Both the position numbers and the translations under genes were made by a program. Source: Paeniglutamicibacter cryotolerans (lineage in GTDB: Bacteria > Actinomycetota > Actinomycetes > Actinomycetales > Micrococcaceae). From it: a DNA stretch of 64,000 bases. Numbering within the stretch: position 1 is the stretch's first letter; each line of letters begins with the position of its first letter. The stretch lies in assembly GCF_014190875.1 (NCBI RefSeq), contig NZ_JACHVS010000005.1, positions 99,032 through 163,031 on the forward strand. Direction: 5' to 3'. Under the pieces are notes generated by a model that was given only the letters and a program-made list of their open reading frames with translations, was not told where the DNA came from and did not search any database. Shown here in pieces: positions 18,809 to 28,523 of this stretch.

Positions 18809-19258
18809 GTGAACAAACGCCGAGTGGTCCTACCCCCGGTGCTTCGTCATACGTTCATTTTGGTGGCACTGGTCCTGGGTTTGCTGGCGATGCACATTCT
18901 CGGTATTGATCACCAGATGCCGCACGGAGCCCATGGATCCCAGGGTGCGCTCACCAATCAGGCAGGGAATCAGCATTCCCCCCAGGACCTGACCGCCGTA
19001 GCTGCGTCGATGCAGCACACCTCAGCCGACGATTCCCCCGCCTTTCTCGCGGTGGATTCCCTCGGTGCTGCGGAATCGGCCATGATCGGCATGTGTGTCC
19101 TGGCCCTGTCCATCGGCGGACTCTTCATCCACCTTTTTTCCCGGGCTTTCCGCCCGGTCCCCGGGCGAGGGCTGGCGGCACCGCCGGTAATTTGGTTCCC
19201 ACAAAGCCGTCCCCACACAACGCCTTCGCTGATCCAACTTTCGATCAGTCGCACCTAA
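18809..19258 (+). CDS. DUF6153-type membrane protein (copper cluster, copy 1)
   Basis: 149 residues from GTG 18809. One helix near the N-terminus (about 13-30), a His/Gln-rich middle (MPHGAHGSQG, NQHSPQD), a second helix (about 92-110) and the terminal motif SLIQLSISRT. It shares length, topology and the last ten residues with the protein at 23636-24130. Such proteins sit in actinobacterial copper-resistance clusters; they probably bind periplasmic copper, but this is inference. Confidence 0.7.
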   Translation: MNKRRVVLPPVLRHTFILVALVLGLLAMHILGIDHQMPHGAHGSQGALTNQAGNQHSPQDLTAVAASMQHTSADDSPAFLAVDSLGAAESAMIGMCVLALSIGGLFIHLFSRAFRPVPGRGLAAPPVIWFPQSRPHTTPSLIQLSISRT

Positions 19259-19625
19259 GAGCAGTTGGCTTGCCCCGGGGCGGTCACCCCTTTGTCGTGC
19301 TTGTTTCCGCTGGAGAATCCCTGATCATCCGGATTCTTTCGCCGTTCTTGGCGCTACCAAGGCCTCTGTGCCCATGACCACCGGGCCAGTCCCCACCGAC
19401 ACCATTTAGATGAGTGCTGCGCTGTTTCTTACGCTCCCGCGCCACCACGCATCGGCGATGAACGCCCCGCAGAAACGACTCCTACCCCACGAGTAAGCTC
19501 TGCCGACCCGGCCGACCCGTTCCGTCGGCGGTCAGCCGCCACCAGCCCCGCACCAAGTGAGCTTGGGGCAACCCCCCCTATGCGCTCCAGCGGGCCCACT
19601 TCTGCTCTTTTTCGTCTGGAGAATT
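19259..19625. other. No gene seen
   Basis: Intergenic; probably holds the promoter of the lipoprotein/GNAT pair. No clear operator palindrome found. Confidence 0.45.
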
Positions 19626-20498
19626 ATGTCTTCCCCCCTGCCCATTTTTCGTCGTACCCGAAGGTGGTCAACGACGGCCCTCGCCGCAGTTGCCATCCTG
19701 GGACTTGCCGCATGCGGTGAACCAAGGAGTTCGAGTGTCGGTGAATTACCCCCGGTTAACCCCTACGGTCATATCCACGCCATCACCATCGAAGAATCAA
19801 CTCAACGAGTCCTGCTCGCCACCCACCACGGCCTCTTTGACGCCACTGAGGTTGTCCCCCAGAAGATCGGCCCAACGATCGACCTTATGGGATTCAGCGC
19901 TGCTTCGGATGGGACTTTCTACGCTTCCGGGCATCCCGGTCCGGGCACCGATCTGCCCGATCCCCTGGGTCTGATGAAATCCATCGACGGTGGAGAATCC
20001 TGGGCACCCCTCTCCTTGCAAGGGGTCTCGGATTTCCATGCACTGAGCGTGACCAGGGAGCAGATCATCGGATACGACGGGAACCTGCGCTCAACCACTG
20101 ATGGCCAGAAGTGGGCGGATATCGGCCCCCTGGCACCAACTCCCTATGCGTTGGTTGGAAACCCAAAAAACACCGTCGTTCTGGCCACCACCGAGGAAGG
20201 TGTCTGGCGATCCACTAACAGTGGAAAAACCTGGTCCGCTCCGGGTGGAGGCCCGCAGCTTCTCACTGCCGCGTTCGCCGATCTGATGACGGTCGTTGGG
20301 GTAACACCGGAGGGAAGTGTGTACCTCAGTCTCGACGCCGGAGCTTCTTGGGCGGCCCTGGGTGCCAAGGTCGAACAACCTGCGGCCATTGGCGCCGCCG
20401 CACTGGCAGGTGGACGACTTTCCATCTGGATGGCCATGGAACGCGGTCTGGTGAAGTTCTCCTACGACGGTACGACCTTCACCGAGGAAACCCGATGA
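19626..20498 (+). CDS. F510_1955-type BNR-repeat lipoprotein
   Basis: 290 residues from ATG 19626 (GGAGAATT upstream; a longer GTG frame lacks a ribosome site). Signal peptide with lipobox LAAC near residue 30, then NPYGHIHAITIEESTQRVLL and several Asp-box repeats (SIDGGESWAP, STTDGQKWAD, STNSGKTWSA, SLDAGASWAA). These predict a beta-propeller of the sialidase/sortilin-like fold. Proteins of this kind are annotated F510_1955 family and recur in copper clusters next to DUF6153 and DUF305; no glycosidase activity can be claimed. Confidence 0.8.
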   Translation: MSSPLPIFRRTRRWSTTALAAVAILGLAACGEPRSSSVGELPPVNPYGHIHAITIEESTQRVLLATHHGLFDATEVVPQKIGPTIDLMGFSAASDGTFYASGHPGPGTDLPDPLGLMKSIDGGESWAPLSLQGVSDFHALSVTREQIIGYDGNLRSTTDGQKWADIGPLAPTPYALVGNPKNTVVLATTEEGVWRSTNSGKTWSAPGGGPQLLTAAFADLMTVVGVTPEGSVYLSLDAGASWAALGAKVEQPAAIGAAALAGGRLSIWMAMERGLVKFSYDGTTFTEETR

Positions 20499-21178
20499 TT
20501 CAGAGGGTCTCGAATATCCCCAACCCCCGGTCTCTGGTGGTCATCAGGCAGGCCACGGAAGAAGACCTGCGATTGATGGCCTCCTACTTGATCCGGTACC
20601 TGCCCGAGGGGTTGTTCCCACGTCTGGGACACCGCTTCGTGCGGCGGTGGATGCAAACCTTTCTGAGCGAACAATATGGGGTGGCGCTGGTTGCGGTTAC
20701 CAACGATGCCCCTCGGCAGCAAGTGGGCTTCCTGATCGGTTCAACCAACCAAGGACGCCACGTCGCCGACGTCCTGCACCAGCATAAGCAGAGCCTCTTG
20801 CTCGCTGGGCTGTCGGCACTCTGCCTTCGTCCGCGGGTACTGCTTCACTTTCTGCGCACCCGGGCCCGGCCCTACCTGAGACGCATCCTGGGACGCACGC
20901 ATGCCCCGGATGCCGGTACTACTTCCCAGCCGGCAACGGCCGTCATCACCTCAGTGGTGGTGCTGCCAACGGTGCGAGGCGGGGGAATAGGCGGGCTCCT
21001 GGTGGAGGAATTTCTCGAACGTGCCGGGGCGGACCAGGCGTCCCTGGCCGAGCTTGTGACCACGGCAGGGGCTGCGGGAGCAGGAACGTTCTACGAGAAA
21101 TTGGGGTGGACCTGCGTGGAGGAACGGCATTCAAAGGACGGGACACCCATCCACGCCTATCACCGTTCTCTGCGGTAG
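20495..21178 (+). CDS. GNAT-family N-acetyltransferase-like protein
   Basis: 227 residues. ATG overlaps the previous stop (ATGA). The acetyl-CoA motif A is visible as VVLPTVRGGGIGGLLVEEFL (about 153-172), the end as GTFYEKLGWTCVEERH. Residues 90-140 form an unusual Arg/Leu-rich insertion between the strands. Why an acetyltransferase is coupled to a copper-cluster lipoprotein is unknown; it could modify a secreted partner or a metal-binding metabolite. Confidence 0.8.
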   Translation: MIQRVSNIPNPRSLVVIRQATEEDLRLMASYLIRYLPEGLFPRLGHRFVRRWMQTFLSEQYGVALVAVTNDAPRQQVGFLIGSTNQGRHVADVLHQHKQSLLLAGLSALCLRPRVLLHFLRTRARPYLRRILGRTHAPDAGTTSQPATAVITSVVVLPTVRGGGIGGLLVEEFLERAGADQASLAELVTTAGAAGAGTFYEKLGWTCVEERHSKDGTPIHAYHRSLR

Positions 21179-21262
21179 CAGTCACTCGGAGGTCAAAATG
21201 CTGCTCTCGGGCCGGGTAGGGGCAAGAGCCAAGTCGGTTTTCCCGTGCTCTTTCACCTTGAT

Positions 21263-21289
21263 CAACTATACCCCTAGGGGGTATAGTTG
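21263..21289. promoter_or_regulatory. CsoR-like copper operator
   Basis: Near-perfect palindrome centred on TACCCCTAGGGGGTA with outer AACTA/TAGTT arms. This G/C-tract pattern is that of CsoR-family operators, released by Cu(I). It lies about 160 bases ahead of the P-type ATPase start. No csoR gene is in the window, so the repressor must be encoded elsewhere. Confidence 0.85.
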
Positions 21290-21447
21290 GGCTGGATGTT
21301 AGAAACATGCCCATCGCAGACATCGGCCAGTCCTGCCCCGACTTTTCACGGCCCAACCGTCGCGAAACAACACCGGCCCGACCGCCACCTCCCTGGGAGA
21401 TCATCACTTCACCTTAGAACAGCCCATCCCCTGACCTCAGGAGAATC

Positions 21448-23547
21448 ATGGAAGATCACGACCACCACAAGTCAATGCCGGACATGGACCATACGGCCAT
21501 CGGACACGGCATGATGAAACACGGCGCCGTGGACCATGATGAGCATGCGGTCCACACCCAGGGCCAGCATGCCGGACACAGCACCGCCATGTTCAAAAAC
21601 CGATTCTGGTTGACCCTGGCACTGTCCATTCCGGTGGTGTTCTTCAGCCCCATGTTCGGTCACCTGCTCGGGTACACCCCACCGCAGTTCCCCGGCTCGA
21701 CGTGGATCGCCCCACTGCTGGGCACCATCATCTTCTTCTATGGCGGCCAACCGTTCCTCAAGGGAGGACGACAAGAGATCAAGGCTAGGCAGCCTGGCAT
21801 GATGCTGCTGATCTCCATGGCCATCACGGTCGCGTTTACCGCCTCATGGGTGACGAGCCTGGGCCTCGGCGGCTTCGATCTGGACTTCTGGTGGGAGTTG
21901 GCCTTGCTGGTAGCCATCATGCTGCTGGGTCATTGGATCGAAATGCGGGCACTGGGCTCGGCCCGCGGCGCCCTGGACGCCTTGGCGGCGCTACTGCCCG
22001 ACGAGGCCGAGCGGGTCATCGACGGCGGCACCGAAACCATCAGCGTCACCGCGCTGCGCACCGGGGATACCGTCCTGGTTCGCTCGGGGGCGCGGATGCC
22101 TGCCGACGGCATCATCACCGAGGGTTCCGCCGAGGTCGATGAATCGATGATCACCGGCGAATCAAAAACCGTACCGCGTACCATCGGGGATCCCCTGGTG
22201 GCGGGAACCGTGGCCACCGATAGTTCGCTGCGTCTGAGGGTCACGGCTGTTGGTGATGACACCGCACTGGCCGGGATCCAACGACTCGTCGCTCAAGCCC
22301 AGGCGTCCACCTCACGCGCCCAGGCACTGGCTGACCGGGCAGCGGCGTTCCTGTTCTACTTCGCCGCCGGCGCTGGCGTCATCACCTTCATTGTGTGGTC
22401 TTTGCTGGGCAGCATCCCGGACGCCGTGACCCGCACCGTGACGGTTTTGGTCATTGCTTGCCCGCATGCCCTGGGGCTGGCTATCCCCCTGGTGATCGCC
22501 ATTTCCACCGAACGAGCCGCCCGCTCCGGGGTGCTGATCAAAAACCGGATGGCTTTGGAACGGATGCGCACCATCGATGTGGTCCTGTTTGATAAGACCG
22601 GCACGCTGACCAAGGGAGAACCTTCCCTCACCGCCGTCGCCTCGGTCCAGGGCCTGAGCACGGGCGAATTGTTGGCCCTGGCCGCTGCCGTCGAATCCGA
22701 CAGTGAACACCCGGTGGCCCGTGCCATCGTCAACGCCGCCCAGCGGACGGGGACGCCGTCAGTGACGGTCACGGGCTTCCGGTCGATGACCGGTCGCGGA
22801 GTCAGCGCAAGGCTCGGTGATTCAGTGCTTGCCGTGGGCGGTCCTGCACTATTGGCGGACCTGAACCTGACCGAGCCCGAGGACATAGCCAGCGAAACGA
22901 AAGTATGGAAGTACCGGGGCGCTTCGGTGCTGCATGTCATGCGGGACGGCGCCGTGATCGGGGCCCTCGCATTGGAGGACGAGGTCCGGGACGAGTCCCG
23001 TCAGGCAGTTCAAGCCCTGCAGAACCGCGGTATCAAGGTCGCCATGATCACCGGAGACGCACGGCAGGTTGCCCGCGCCGTGGCCGCCGAACTGCATATT
23101 GATGAGGTTTTCGCCGAGGTCCTACCCCAAGACAAGGATGAGAAGGTCGCCGAACTGCAGGGGCGCGGGCTCAAGGTGGCCATGGTCGGTGACGGCGTCA
23201 ACGATGCCCCGGCACTGGCTCGCGCCGAGGTTGGCATCGCGATCGGCGCCGGGACCGATGTCGCCATGGAATCCGCCGGTGTGGTGCTGGCCGGCAACGA
23301 CCCGAGGGCCGTGTTGTCGATGGTGGATCTCTCCCACGCCAGCTACCGGAAAATGTGGCAGAACCTGATTTGGGCCACCGGCTACAACATCATTTCCGTA
23401 CCCTTGGCTGCCGGGGTGCTCGCGTTTGCCGGGTTCGTGCTTTCGCCTGCTGCCGGTGCTGTGCTGATGTCTCTCTCCACGATTGTGGTCGCCTTGAACG
23501 CGCAATTGTTGCGCCGACTCAAGCTCAACCCGGCCGACGCCAGCTGA
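21448..23547 (+). CDS. copB: CopB-type copper-exporting P1B ATPase
   Basis: 699 residues. The N-terminus (1-50) is rich in His and Met-Asp instead of a CxxC domain. Membrane helices surround TGES (about 234), the ion-site motif CPH in VIACPHALGLAIP (about 337), the phosphorylated Asp in DKTGT (about 382) and GDGVND (about 580). CPH rather than CPC marks the P1B-3/CopB group, which exports Cu+ or Cu2+ across the membrane. The CsoR-like palindrome upstream indicates copper induction. Confidence 0.95.
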   Translation: MEDHDHHKSMPDMDHTAIGHGMMKHGAVDHDEHAVHTQGQHAGHSTAMFKNRFWLTLALSIPVVFFSPMFGHLLGYTPPQFPGSTWIAPLLGTIIFFYGGQPFLKGGRQEIKARQPGMMLLISMAITVAFTASWVTSLGLGGFDLDFWWELALLVAIMLLGHWIEMRALGSARGALDALAALLPDEAERVIDGGTETISVTALRTGDTVLVRSGARMPADGIITEGSAEVDESMITGESKTVPRTIGDPLVAGTVATDSSLRLRVTAVGDDTALAGIQRLVAQAQASTSRAQALADRAAAFLFYFAAGAGVITFIVWSLLGSIPDAVTRTVTVLVIACPHALGLAIPLVIAISTERAARSGVLIKNRMALERMRTIDVVLFDKTGTLTKGEPSLTAVASVQGLSTGELLALAAAVESDSEHPVARAIVNAAQRTGTPSVTVTGFRSMTGRGVSARLGDSVLAVGGPALLADLNLTEPEDIASETKVWKYRGASVLHVMRDGAVIGALALEDEVRDESRQAVQALQNRGIKVAMITGDARQVARAVAAELHIDEVFAEVLPQDKDEKVAELQGRGLKVAMVGDGVNDAPALARAEVGIAIGAGTDVAMESAGVVLAGNDPRAVLSMVDLSHASYRKMWQNLIWATGYNIISVPLAAGVLAFAGFVLSPAAGAVLMSLSTIVVALNAQLLRRLKLNPADAS

Positions 23548-23635
23548 TACCTGCTCCGCGGCGAACCACCCAGCTGACACCCGTAGAATCCGCAACAACC
23601 CATTACATCCGGCCATCCACAGGAAGGAACCCGCC

Positions 23636-24130
23636 GTGCGCATGAGCAAATCCCTGCCCATCGTGGGAACCGCCCTATCCCGGCTCGGGTTGTTCGCCGT
23701 CGTGCTGGCCCTTATCGGGGGCCTGCTTGGCATGCACACAATGGGTATCGTCCATGCAAAGGCGATGGCCTCGGCATCGATGGCCCACCCGGCGTTAGTT
23801 CTCACTCCCGCCATGGAGGGTACTGCGGGTGAGCGCACCACCACCTCACATAGCCTTGGACAGGCCAATCTCGTCGCAGGCATGGCCAAGCCTGCCCTTC
23901 ACGGTGGTCCGATCGGCTGTGGCTTCTCACCCTCCGACGATCACGCCTCCATGACCGGTCACGGGACCTGCGTCCCCTCCTTTGGCCCGGATTTTTTGGG
24001 CCTGCCGACCCCGGGGGCACTCACCTGGACCCAAGTCCGAACCGCGTTCACGAGGGCACCCGGACCCAAGTCGATGGGCCGTGTCCCCGATCCTCCCTCA
24101 CTGATTCAGCTTTCGATCAACCGAACGTAA
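23636..24130 (+). CDS. DUF6153-type membrane protein (copper cluster, copy 2)
   Basis: 164 residues from GTG 23636, with AGGAAGG upstream. An N-terminal helix (about 17-37) containing GGLLGMHTMGIVHAKAM is followed by a Met/His-rich middle with three conserved-looking Cys/His spots (IGCGF, HASMTGHGTC). The same ending as the first copy follows: PPSLIQLSINRT. It follows copB by 88 bases and is probably co-transcribed. Confidence 0.75.
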   Translation: MRMSKSLPIVGTALSRLGLFAVVLALIGGLLGMHTMGIVHAKAMASASMAHPALVLTPAMEGTAGERTTTSHSLGQANLVAGMAKPALHGGPIGCGFSPSDDHASMTGHGTCVPSFGPDFLGLPTPGALTWTQVRTAFTRAPGPKSMGRVPDPPSLIQLSINRT

Positions 24131-24220
24131 ACCGATGACCTGCCCACCGCCGTGCTGGCGGGCACCATCGGCACGCCCCAGGGGAATGCCGTTTACCTTT
24201 CGAACCCTTTTAGTGAAGGA

Positions 24221-24829
24221 ATGATCTCCTTGAAGAAATTTCTAGTCCTCTCAACCACTGCCGTCGCCATCGCCATCGCCTTGGCCGGGTGTTCCACCGG
24301 AGCTGACGAGACCATGCCGGGCATGGACCATGGCACCTCGGCCACCGCAACCGCCCAAACCCCCGTGGCCGAGGGGGCACACAATTCCGCTGACACGATG
24401 TTCGCCCAGATGATGCTTCCCCACCACGAACAAGCCGTGGAGATGAGCGATATCATGCTGGCCAAGACCAGCCTCGATCCCCAGATCGCGATGCTGGCCC
24501 GGGACATCAAGAAAGCGCAGGGCCCGGAAATCCAAAAGATGACCACTTGGCTCACCGGATGGGGCGAGCCAACCACCATGTCCGGAAGCCACGGCATGGA
24601 CGGCATGATGACCGATGCCGACCTGGAAAAACTCAAGGCAGCGCAGGGCAACGAGGCGAGCACACTGTTCCTGTCCCAGATGATCAAACATCACCAGGGT
24701 GCCGTGGAGATGGCCCGATCCGAGGTCACCGACGGAAAGGATGCCGACGCCGTGGCCCTGGCCAAGAGCATCGTGTCCTCCCAAGGATCCGAAATCAAGG
24801 ACATGAAGGACCTGCTCACGGCCTTGTAA
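24221..24829 (+). CDS. DUF305 lipoprotein
   Basis: 202 residues from ATG 24221, but GAAGGA touches that ATG. TTG 24230, nine bases past GAAGGA, may be the real start. Lipobox LAGC, then a Met/His-rich linker (MPGMDHG). Two DUF305 half-repeats follow: FAQMMLPHHEQAVEMSDIML and FLSQMIKHHQGAVEMARSEV, each with the HH-x2-AVEM signature thought to bind copper on the cell surface. Part of the copper cluster. Confidence 0.9.
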   Translation: MISLKKFLVLSTTAVAIAIALAGCSTGADETMPGMDHGTSATATAQTPVAEGAHNSADTMFAQMMLPHHEQAVEMSDIMLAKTSLDPQIAMLARDIKKAQGPEIQKMTTWLTGWGEPTTMSGSHGMDGMMTDADLEKLKAAQGNEASTLFLSQMIKHHQGAVEMARSEVTDGKDADAVALAKSIVSSQGSEIKDMKDLLTAL

Positions 24830-24853
24830 CAGCCCTTTCGGCCTTCCCTTTTG

Positions 24854-24889
24854 CGGTGGTGGATCCGGGATTCCCCGGATCCACCACCG
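24854..24889 (+). terminator. Hairpin after the DUF305 gene
   Basis: Perfect 16-bp stem (24854-24869 with 24874-24889), loop ATTC, 24 bases after the stop. No U-tract follows, so it may only attenuate transcription into the oxidase gene. Confidence 0.65.
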
Positions 24890-25062
24890 ACCGTTCCATT
24901 CCGACCAGCTCCTTCTGGCCTCTCGGTCCGGCACGGCCCACGGGCTGCGCCCCCCTTTGCGATGCCCTGCCCCCGCCCCCGCCCAGCAGGCCCCATCCCA
25001 CGGTCGCTGGCATCATCTCTTTCGTGCCTCCTCCGGACACGCATGTCATAAAGGATTCCCCC

Positions 25063-26589
25063 ATGACCCACCAATTAAACCGGCGTTCGTTCCTCGGGCT
25101 CTCGGTCGCCACGACCGCAGTGGCAGCCCTGGCCGCCTGCACACCCACACCGCCCGTGACCACCGGGACTGCCCGCATCCTGCCCACCGACCCGCTCGTC
25201 ACCGCCTACGAAACCCAGCGGGCGAGCACAGGAAAAACCGTCTCCCATGCCCTCACCGCGAGGTCTTTCTCCACCACCCTGGCGGGGAAGAACATCACCA
25301 CCTGGGGCTACGACGGCTCTCTCGTCGCGCCGACGCTTCGCGGCATGGCCGGAGACCAGCTCAACCTCACCATTGCCAACCAGCTTCCTGAATCCACCAG
25401 CATCCACTGGCACGGTCTCGCATTGCGCAACGATGCCGACGGGGTGCCGGGCCTCACCCAGGAAGGCGTAGGCACTGGCAAGGATTACCCCTACGATTTC
25501 AAGTTGCCGCATCCGGGCACGTATTGGTACCACTCGCATGTGGAGATGCAGCGCGAACGGGCCCTCTACGGGGCCCTGGTCATTGATGACCCCCAGGAAC
25601 CTTTGAAGTATGACAAGGAGTGGGTGATTGTCCTGGATGACTGGCTCGACGGCATCACAGGTACCCCGGACGAGGTCTTGAAGGAACTCTCCGAGGGTAT
25701 GGGCGGCATGGGGGGCATGAATCACGGCAGGGGCGACGGTGGCATGGTGATGGGACACATGCTCATGGGTGCCACCAGCGACTTTCTGGGCGTGGACGCC
25801 GGCGACGTCGCCTACCCATTCCATCTCTTCAATGGCCGGGAACCCGGGAACCCGGAGATCTTCACGGCAAAAAAGGGTGAACGGATCCGGCTGCGCATCA
25901 TCAACGCGGCAGGTGACACTGCCTACCGGATCGGGGTCCCGAACCAGAAGCTCACCGTGACCCATACCGACGGCTTCCCGGTCCAGCACATCGAGGTCGA
26001 TGCCGTGGTTCTAGGCATGGGGGAACGCATCGACGCGCTTTTGACCGTCCGTGACGGCCACACCCCGGTGGTGGCCCTGGCCGAGGGGAAAGCCCAAATG
26101 GCCTACGGGCTACTCTCCACCGGGACCGGGACCCCACCGGCCAGGGGCAGCCTCCCAAAGACGTTGACGGGCAAGGTCGTGGACGGCGGCCAGCTCACCG
26201 CCGACCCGGCCGTGAGCCTGGCGACCAAGACACCTGACCGGGTCCACGAGCTTCGTTTGACCGGCGGGATGGCGAATTACGACTGGGGCATCAACGGCCA
26301 TCGCTTCGACATGGCCAAACCATTTGAAAACGCCTTTGATATCAAGGCCGGTGAGCGAGTGGAAATGAAGTTCGTGAATGACACCGAAATGTGGCACCCG
26401 ATGCACATCCACGGCCACACATTCCAGGTCGGGGACACCGGGGCCCGCAAGGACACCATCATCGTCCGCCCCAAGGAAACCATCATCGTCCGGTTCGACG
26501 CCGACAATCCGGGCCAGTGGCTCTTCCACTGCCACAACGCCTACCATGCCGAACGCGGCATGATGGGCGTCTTCTCCTACGTCAAATAG
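25063..26589 (+). CDS. Multicopper oxidase, Tat-exported lipoprotein
   Basis: 508 residues from ATG 25063 (AAGGA upstream). Twin-arginine signal NRRSFLGLSVATTAVAALAAC ends in a lipobox Cys. All copper-site motifs are present: HWHG (about 115), HSH in WYHSHVEM (about 157), HPMHIHGH (about 445) and HCHNAYHAERGMM (about 489). A Met-rich GMGGMGGMNHG loop at about 214-224 recalls CueO-type cuprous oxidases. Likely oxidises Cu(I) outside the cell and works with CopB and DUF305. Confidence 0.93.
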   Translation: MTHQLNRRSFLGLSVATTAVAALAACTPTPPVTTGTARILPTDPLVTAYETQRASTGKTVSHALTARSFSTTLAGKNITTWGYDGSLVAPTLRGMAGDQLNLTIANQLPESTSIHWHGLALRNDADGVPGLTQEGVGTGKDYPYDFKLPHPGTYWYHSHVEMQRERALYGALVIDDPQEPLKYDKEWVIVLDDWLDGITGTPDEVLKELSEGMGGMGGMNHGRGDGGMVMGHMLMGATSDFLGVDAGDVAYPFHLFNGREPGNPEIFTAKKGERIRLRIINAAGDTAYRIGVPNQKLTVTHTDGFPVQHIEVDAVVLGMGERIDALLTVRDGHTPVVALAEGKAQMAYGLLSTGTGTPPARGSLPKTLTGKVVDGGQLTADPAVSLATKTPDRVHELRLTGGMANYDWGINGHRFDMAKPFENAFDIKAGERVEMKFVNDTEMWHPMHIHGHTFQVGDTGARKDTIIVRPKETIIVRFDADNPGQWLFHCHNAYHAERGMMGVFSYVK

Positions 26590-27049
26590 GGCTGGACTAC
26601 CCTGAAATCCACGACCCTCGTCCCATATCCTGGCCCACCATAGGCGCTTTCCGCAGCCTCCACCTGAGCACATGCGGAAGCATCCCTGGAGTCGAATCCC
26701 CTCGGAAACGGAGGAAGCGAGCTATTTTCCTACGAGGCTCTGAGGGAGGGGTTGGCACAACTACCGCTCCCTCCCATCAGAGCTGAGACATCTGAGGCCT
26801 CTCCTACAGCGACGAAGGTTCTGGCAAACGAAGCTGGAAGGGAAAGAACCAGAGCATCCGCAACTACCGGCTCTGAGACAGTTCAGGGGCTCGGAAGCAG
26901 GCAATCAAAAACCGTCCACTACTCTATTTTGGATCACCCCTCGCAGCTTTGGAGTACACCCCAACGCAACACATTCATCTCCCGAGAAAAACCGTTGCGT
27001 TAGGGTATCTATTCATATTTTTGCGGCAGAACCGTGCATGACCCTAGAC
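26590..27049. other. No gene seen
   Basis: 460 bases between the copper cluster and the recombinase relic. ACGCAAC (about 26963) and GTTGCGT (about 26995) form a short inverted pair. A tRNA-like GAGTCGAATCCC near 26690 has no cloverleaf around it. Confidence 0.45.
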
Positions 27050-27660
27050 ATGACGCAACACGAGGGGCAGCACATCGGCTACGCCCGGTCTCGAGCACCG
27101 ACCAGAACCTCGCCCGCCAACTGGCCACCCTCGGAGAGGTGGACCGCCTCTTCGAAGAGAAGCAATACGACGCCCAACGCACCGGACGCAACGCCCTGAC
27201 TGAGATGACCGCCCATACCCGGGCCGGTGACATCGTGGTGGTTTCCTCCATGGACCGGCTTGCCCGATCGGTGGTCGACCTGAACCAAATCGTTGCCGAA
27301 CTGATCGCCAAGGACGTCACCGTCGAGTTCCTGAGCGAGTGGACCAGCTTCCGTCCCGATGCCAGGGATCCGTTCGCGGAGTTCCAGCTGAACATCATGG
27401 CCGCCTTCGCCCAGCTGGAGCGTTAGATCAGCAAGGAACGCCAAGCCGAAGGCATCAAGGCAGCCAAAGCCCGCGGCGTGGATAAAGGACGCGCTCGGAA
27501 GCTGAAACCGGAACAACTCACAGAAGCCCGCCAGATGATCGATGTCGGCGCTCCCAAGGCCCGGATAGCCCGACAGCTCGGCATCGACCGCTCCAGCCCG
27601 CATCGGGCACTGGCCCTCGACATCACTGGAGGCGGGATCGCGGGAACCCCTGGACAATGA
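27050..27660 (+). pseudogene. Serine recombinase (resolvase/invertase) with frameshift and stop
   Basis: ATG 27050 gives QHIGYAR; one missing G near 27087 shifts the frame before VSSTDQNLARQLATL. The catalytic core IVVVSSMDRLARSVVDL is intact. TAG at 27424 breaks the join LER-ISKERQAEGIKAAKARG, and the C-terminal HTH (ARIARQLGIDRSSPHRAL) follows. Catalytic Ser is the S of VSSTDQN. One deletion and one nonsense change kill it. Confidence 0.85.
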
Positions 27661-27930
27661 GAACCGGCATGTCGGGGACCGGCCACTCTCAGGCCCACGG
27701 GAATAGCCGGCAATAGCGAAGATTCACGCCCAGGCATGGTTCTGATCGCCCCCAGGGCCCCCTCGCAAACAGACGGCATAATTCCTCAGCCGACACGGCT
27801 CTCCCACCTGACCTAGCGCCCCGTTCGTGCGCGGCGTATTAGCTTCAGGCCTAGAAGCTGGCCAGCAGACGAGTCCTCCGGGGTTTATTGATAGGCCGGT
27901 CTCACAATCCACGGCCTCTCGCGCGCAATT

Positions 27931-28000
27931 GGTTGACGCGGTTGACGCGGTGGGTGCGCGAGAGCATACTGAATAATGCAATCAGTTGACACAGTTGACA
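27931..28000 (+). promoter_or_regulatory. Promoter with paired GTTGAC iterons (RES antitoxin)
   Basis: GTTGACGCG occurs twice in tandem (27931-27949) and GTTGACACA/GTTGACAGC twice again (27984-28002). The first pair supplies a -35 (TTGACG 27942-27947), 17 bases before CATACT (27965-27970). The second pair lies in the leader before GGAGG. The layout suggests autoregulation by the antitoxin. Confidence 0.6.
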
Positions 28001-28016
28001 GCACTGGAGGTGCGCC

Positions 28017-28523
28017 ATGGGAACGCTGGCAGAACGAAACCGCACCGAGCTCATGGAGTCGCTGGCCGACAATCTGAAGGCATTGCCGGATGAACAGCTT
28101 GAAGCCATCAAAGACTTCGCGGGTCTCGCCCGACGCATGGCCCATCTCGTGCCGGCTCCCCCTGGCACCTATGGCAACCTGATCGGCCCCGTTTACTCGA
28201 CCAAGGCACTTCAGGCAATGTGGGATATCAGCCGCGAAGCAGTGAGCAAGAAGGCGCGCTCCGGAAAGCTTCTCGCCCTCAAGGTCGATGGTGAAAACCT
28301 CTTTCCGGTCTTTCAATTCCGCGGTAATGAAGTCCGTGCAGACGTGCGGGACATCGTGAAGGTCCTTCGAGAAAGCGCCGATCCTTTCACGGTCGCCCAG
28401 TGGTTGCGCACCCCACAAGATGATGATGCTCAGAAGAGAACCCCCTTGAGTCAGCTCGACGAGGGCTGCTTCGAGGTCGTGAAGTCTTCAGCCACACGTG
28501 CCGCAGCGCGGTGGTCTGCCTAA
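28017..28523 (+). CDS. Putative antitoxin of RES toxin
   Basis: 168 residues, soluble. Central WDISREAVSKKARSGKLLAL (about 70-89) looks like a DNA-binding helix-turn-helix; the C-terminal half (FTVAQWLRTPQDD) may hold the toxin. The gene ends directly before the GTG of the RES gene with no gap, and GGAGG precedes the ATG. Antitoxin role is inferred from position; it is not a standard MbcA-like DUF2384 sequence. Confidence 0.7.
   Translation: MGTLAERNRTELMESLADNLKALPDEQLEAIKDFAGLARRMAHLVPAPPGTYGNLIGPVYSTKALQAMWDISREAVSKKARSGKLLALKVDGENLFPVFQFRGNEVRADVRDIVKVLRESADPFTVAQWLRTPQDDDAQKRTPLSQLDEGCFEVVKSSATRAAARWSA

Noticed and set aside
24547..25062. N-terminal extension of the multicopper oxidase
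   Set aside because: The frame runs back into the DUF305 gene; the Tat/lipobox signal at ATG 25063 with AAGGA upstream marks the true start.
26680..26720. tRNA 3' end (GAGTCGAATCCC)
   Set aside because: No acceptor, D or anticodon arm can be paired around it.
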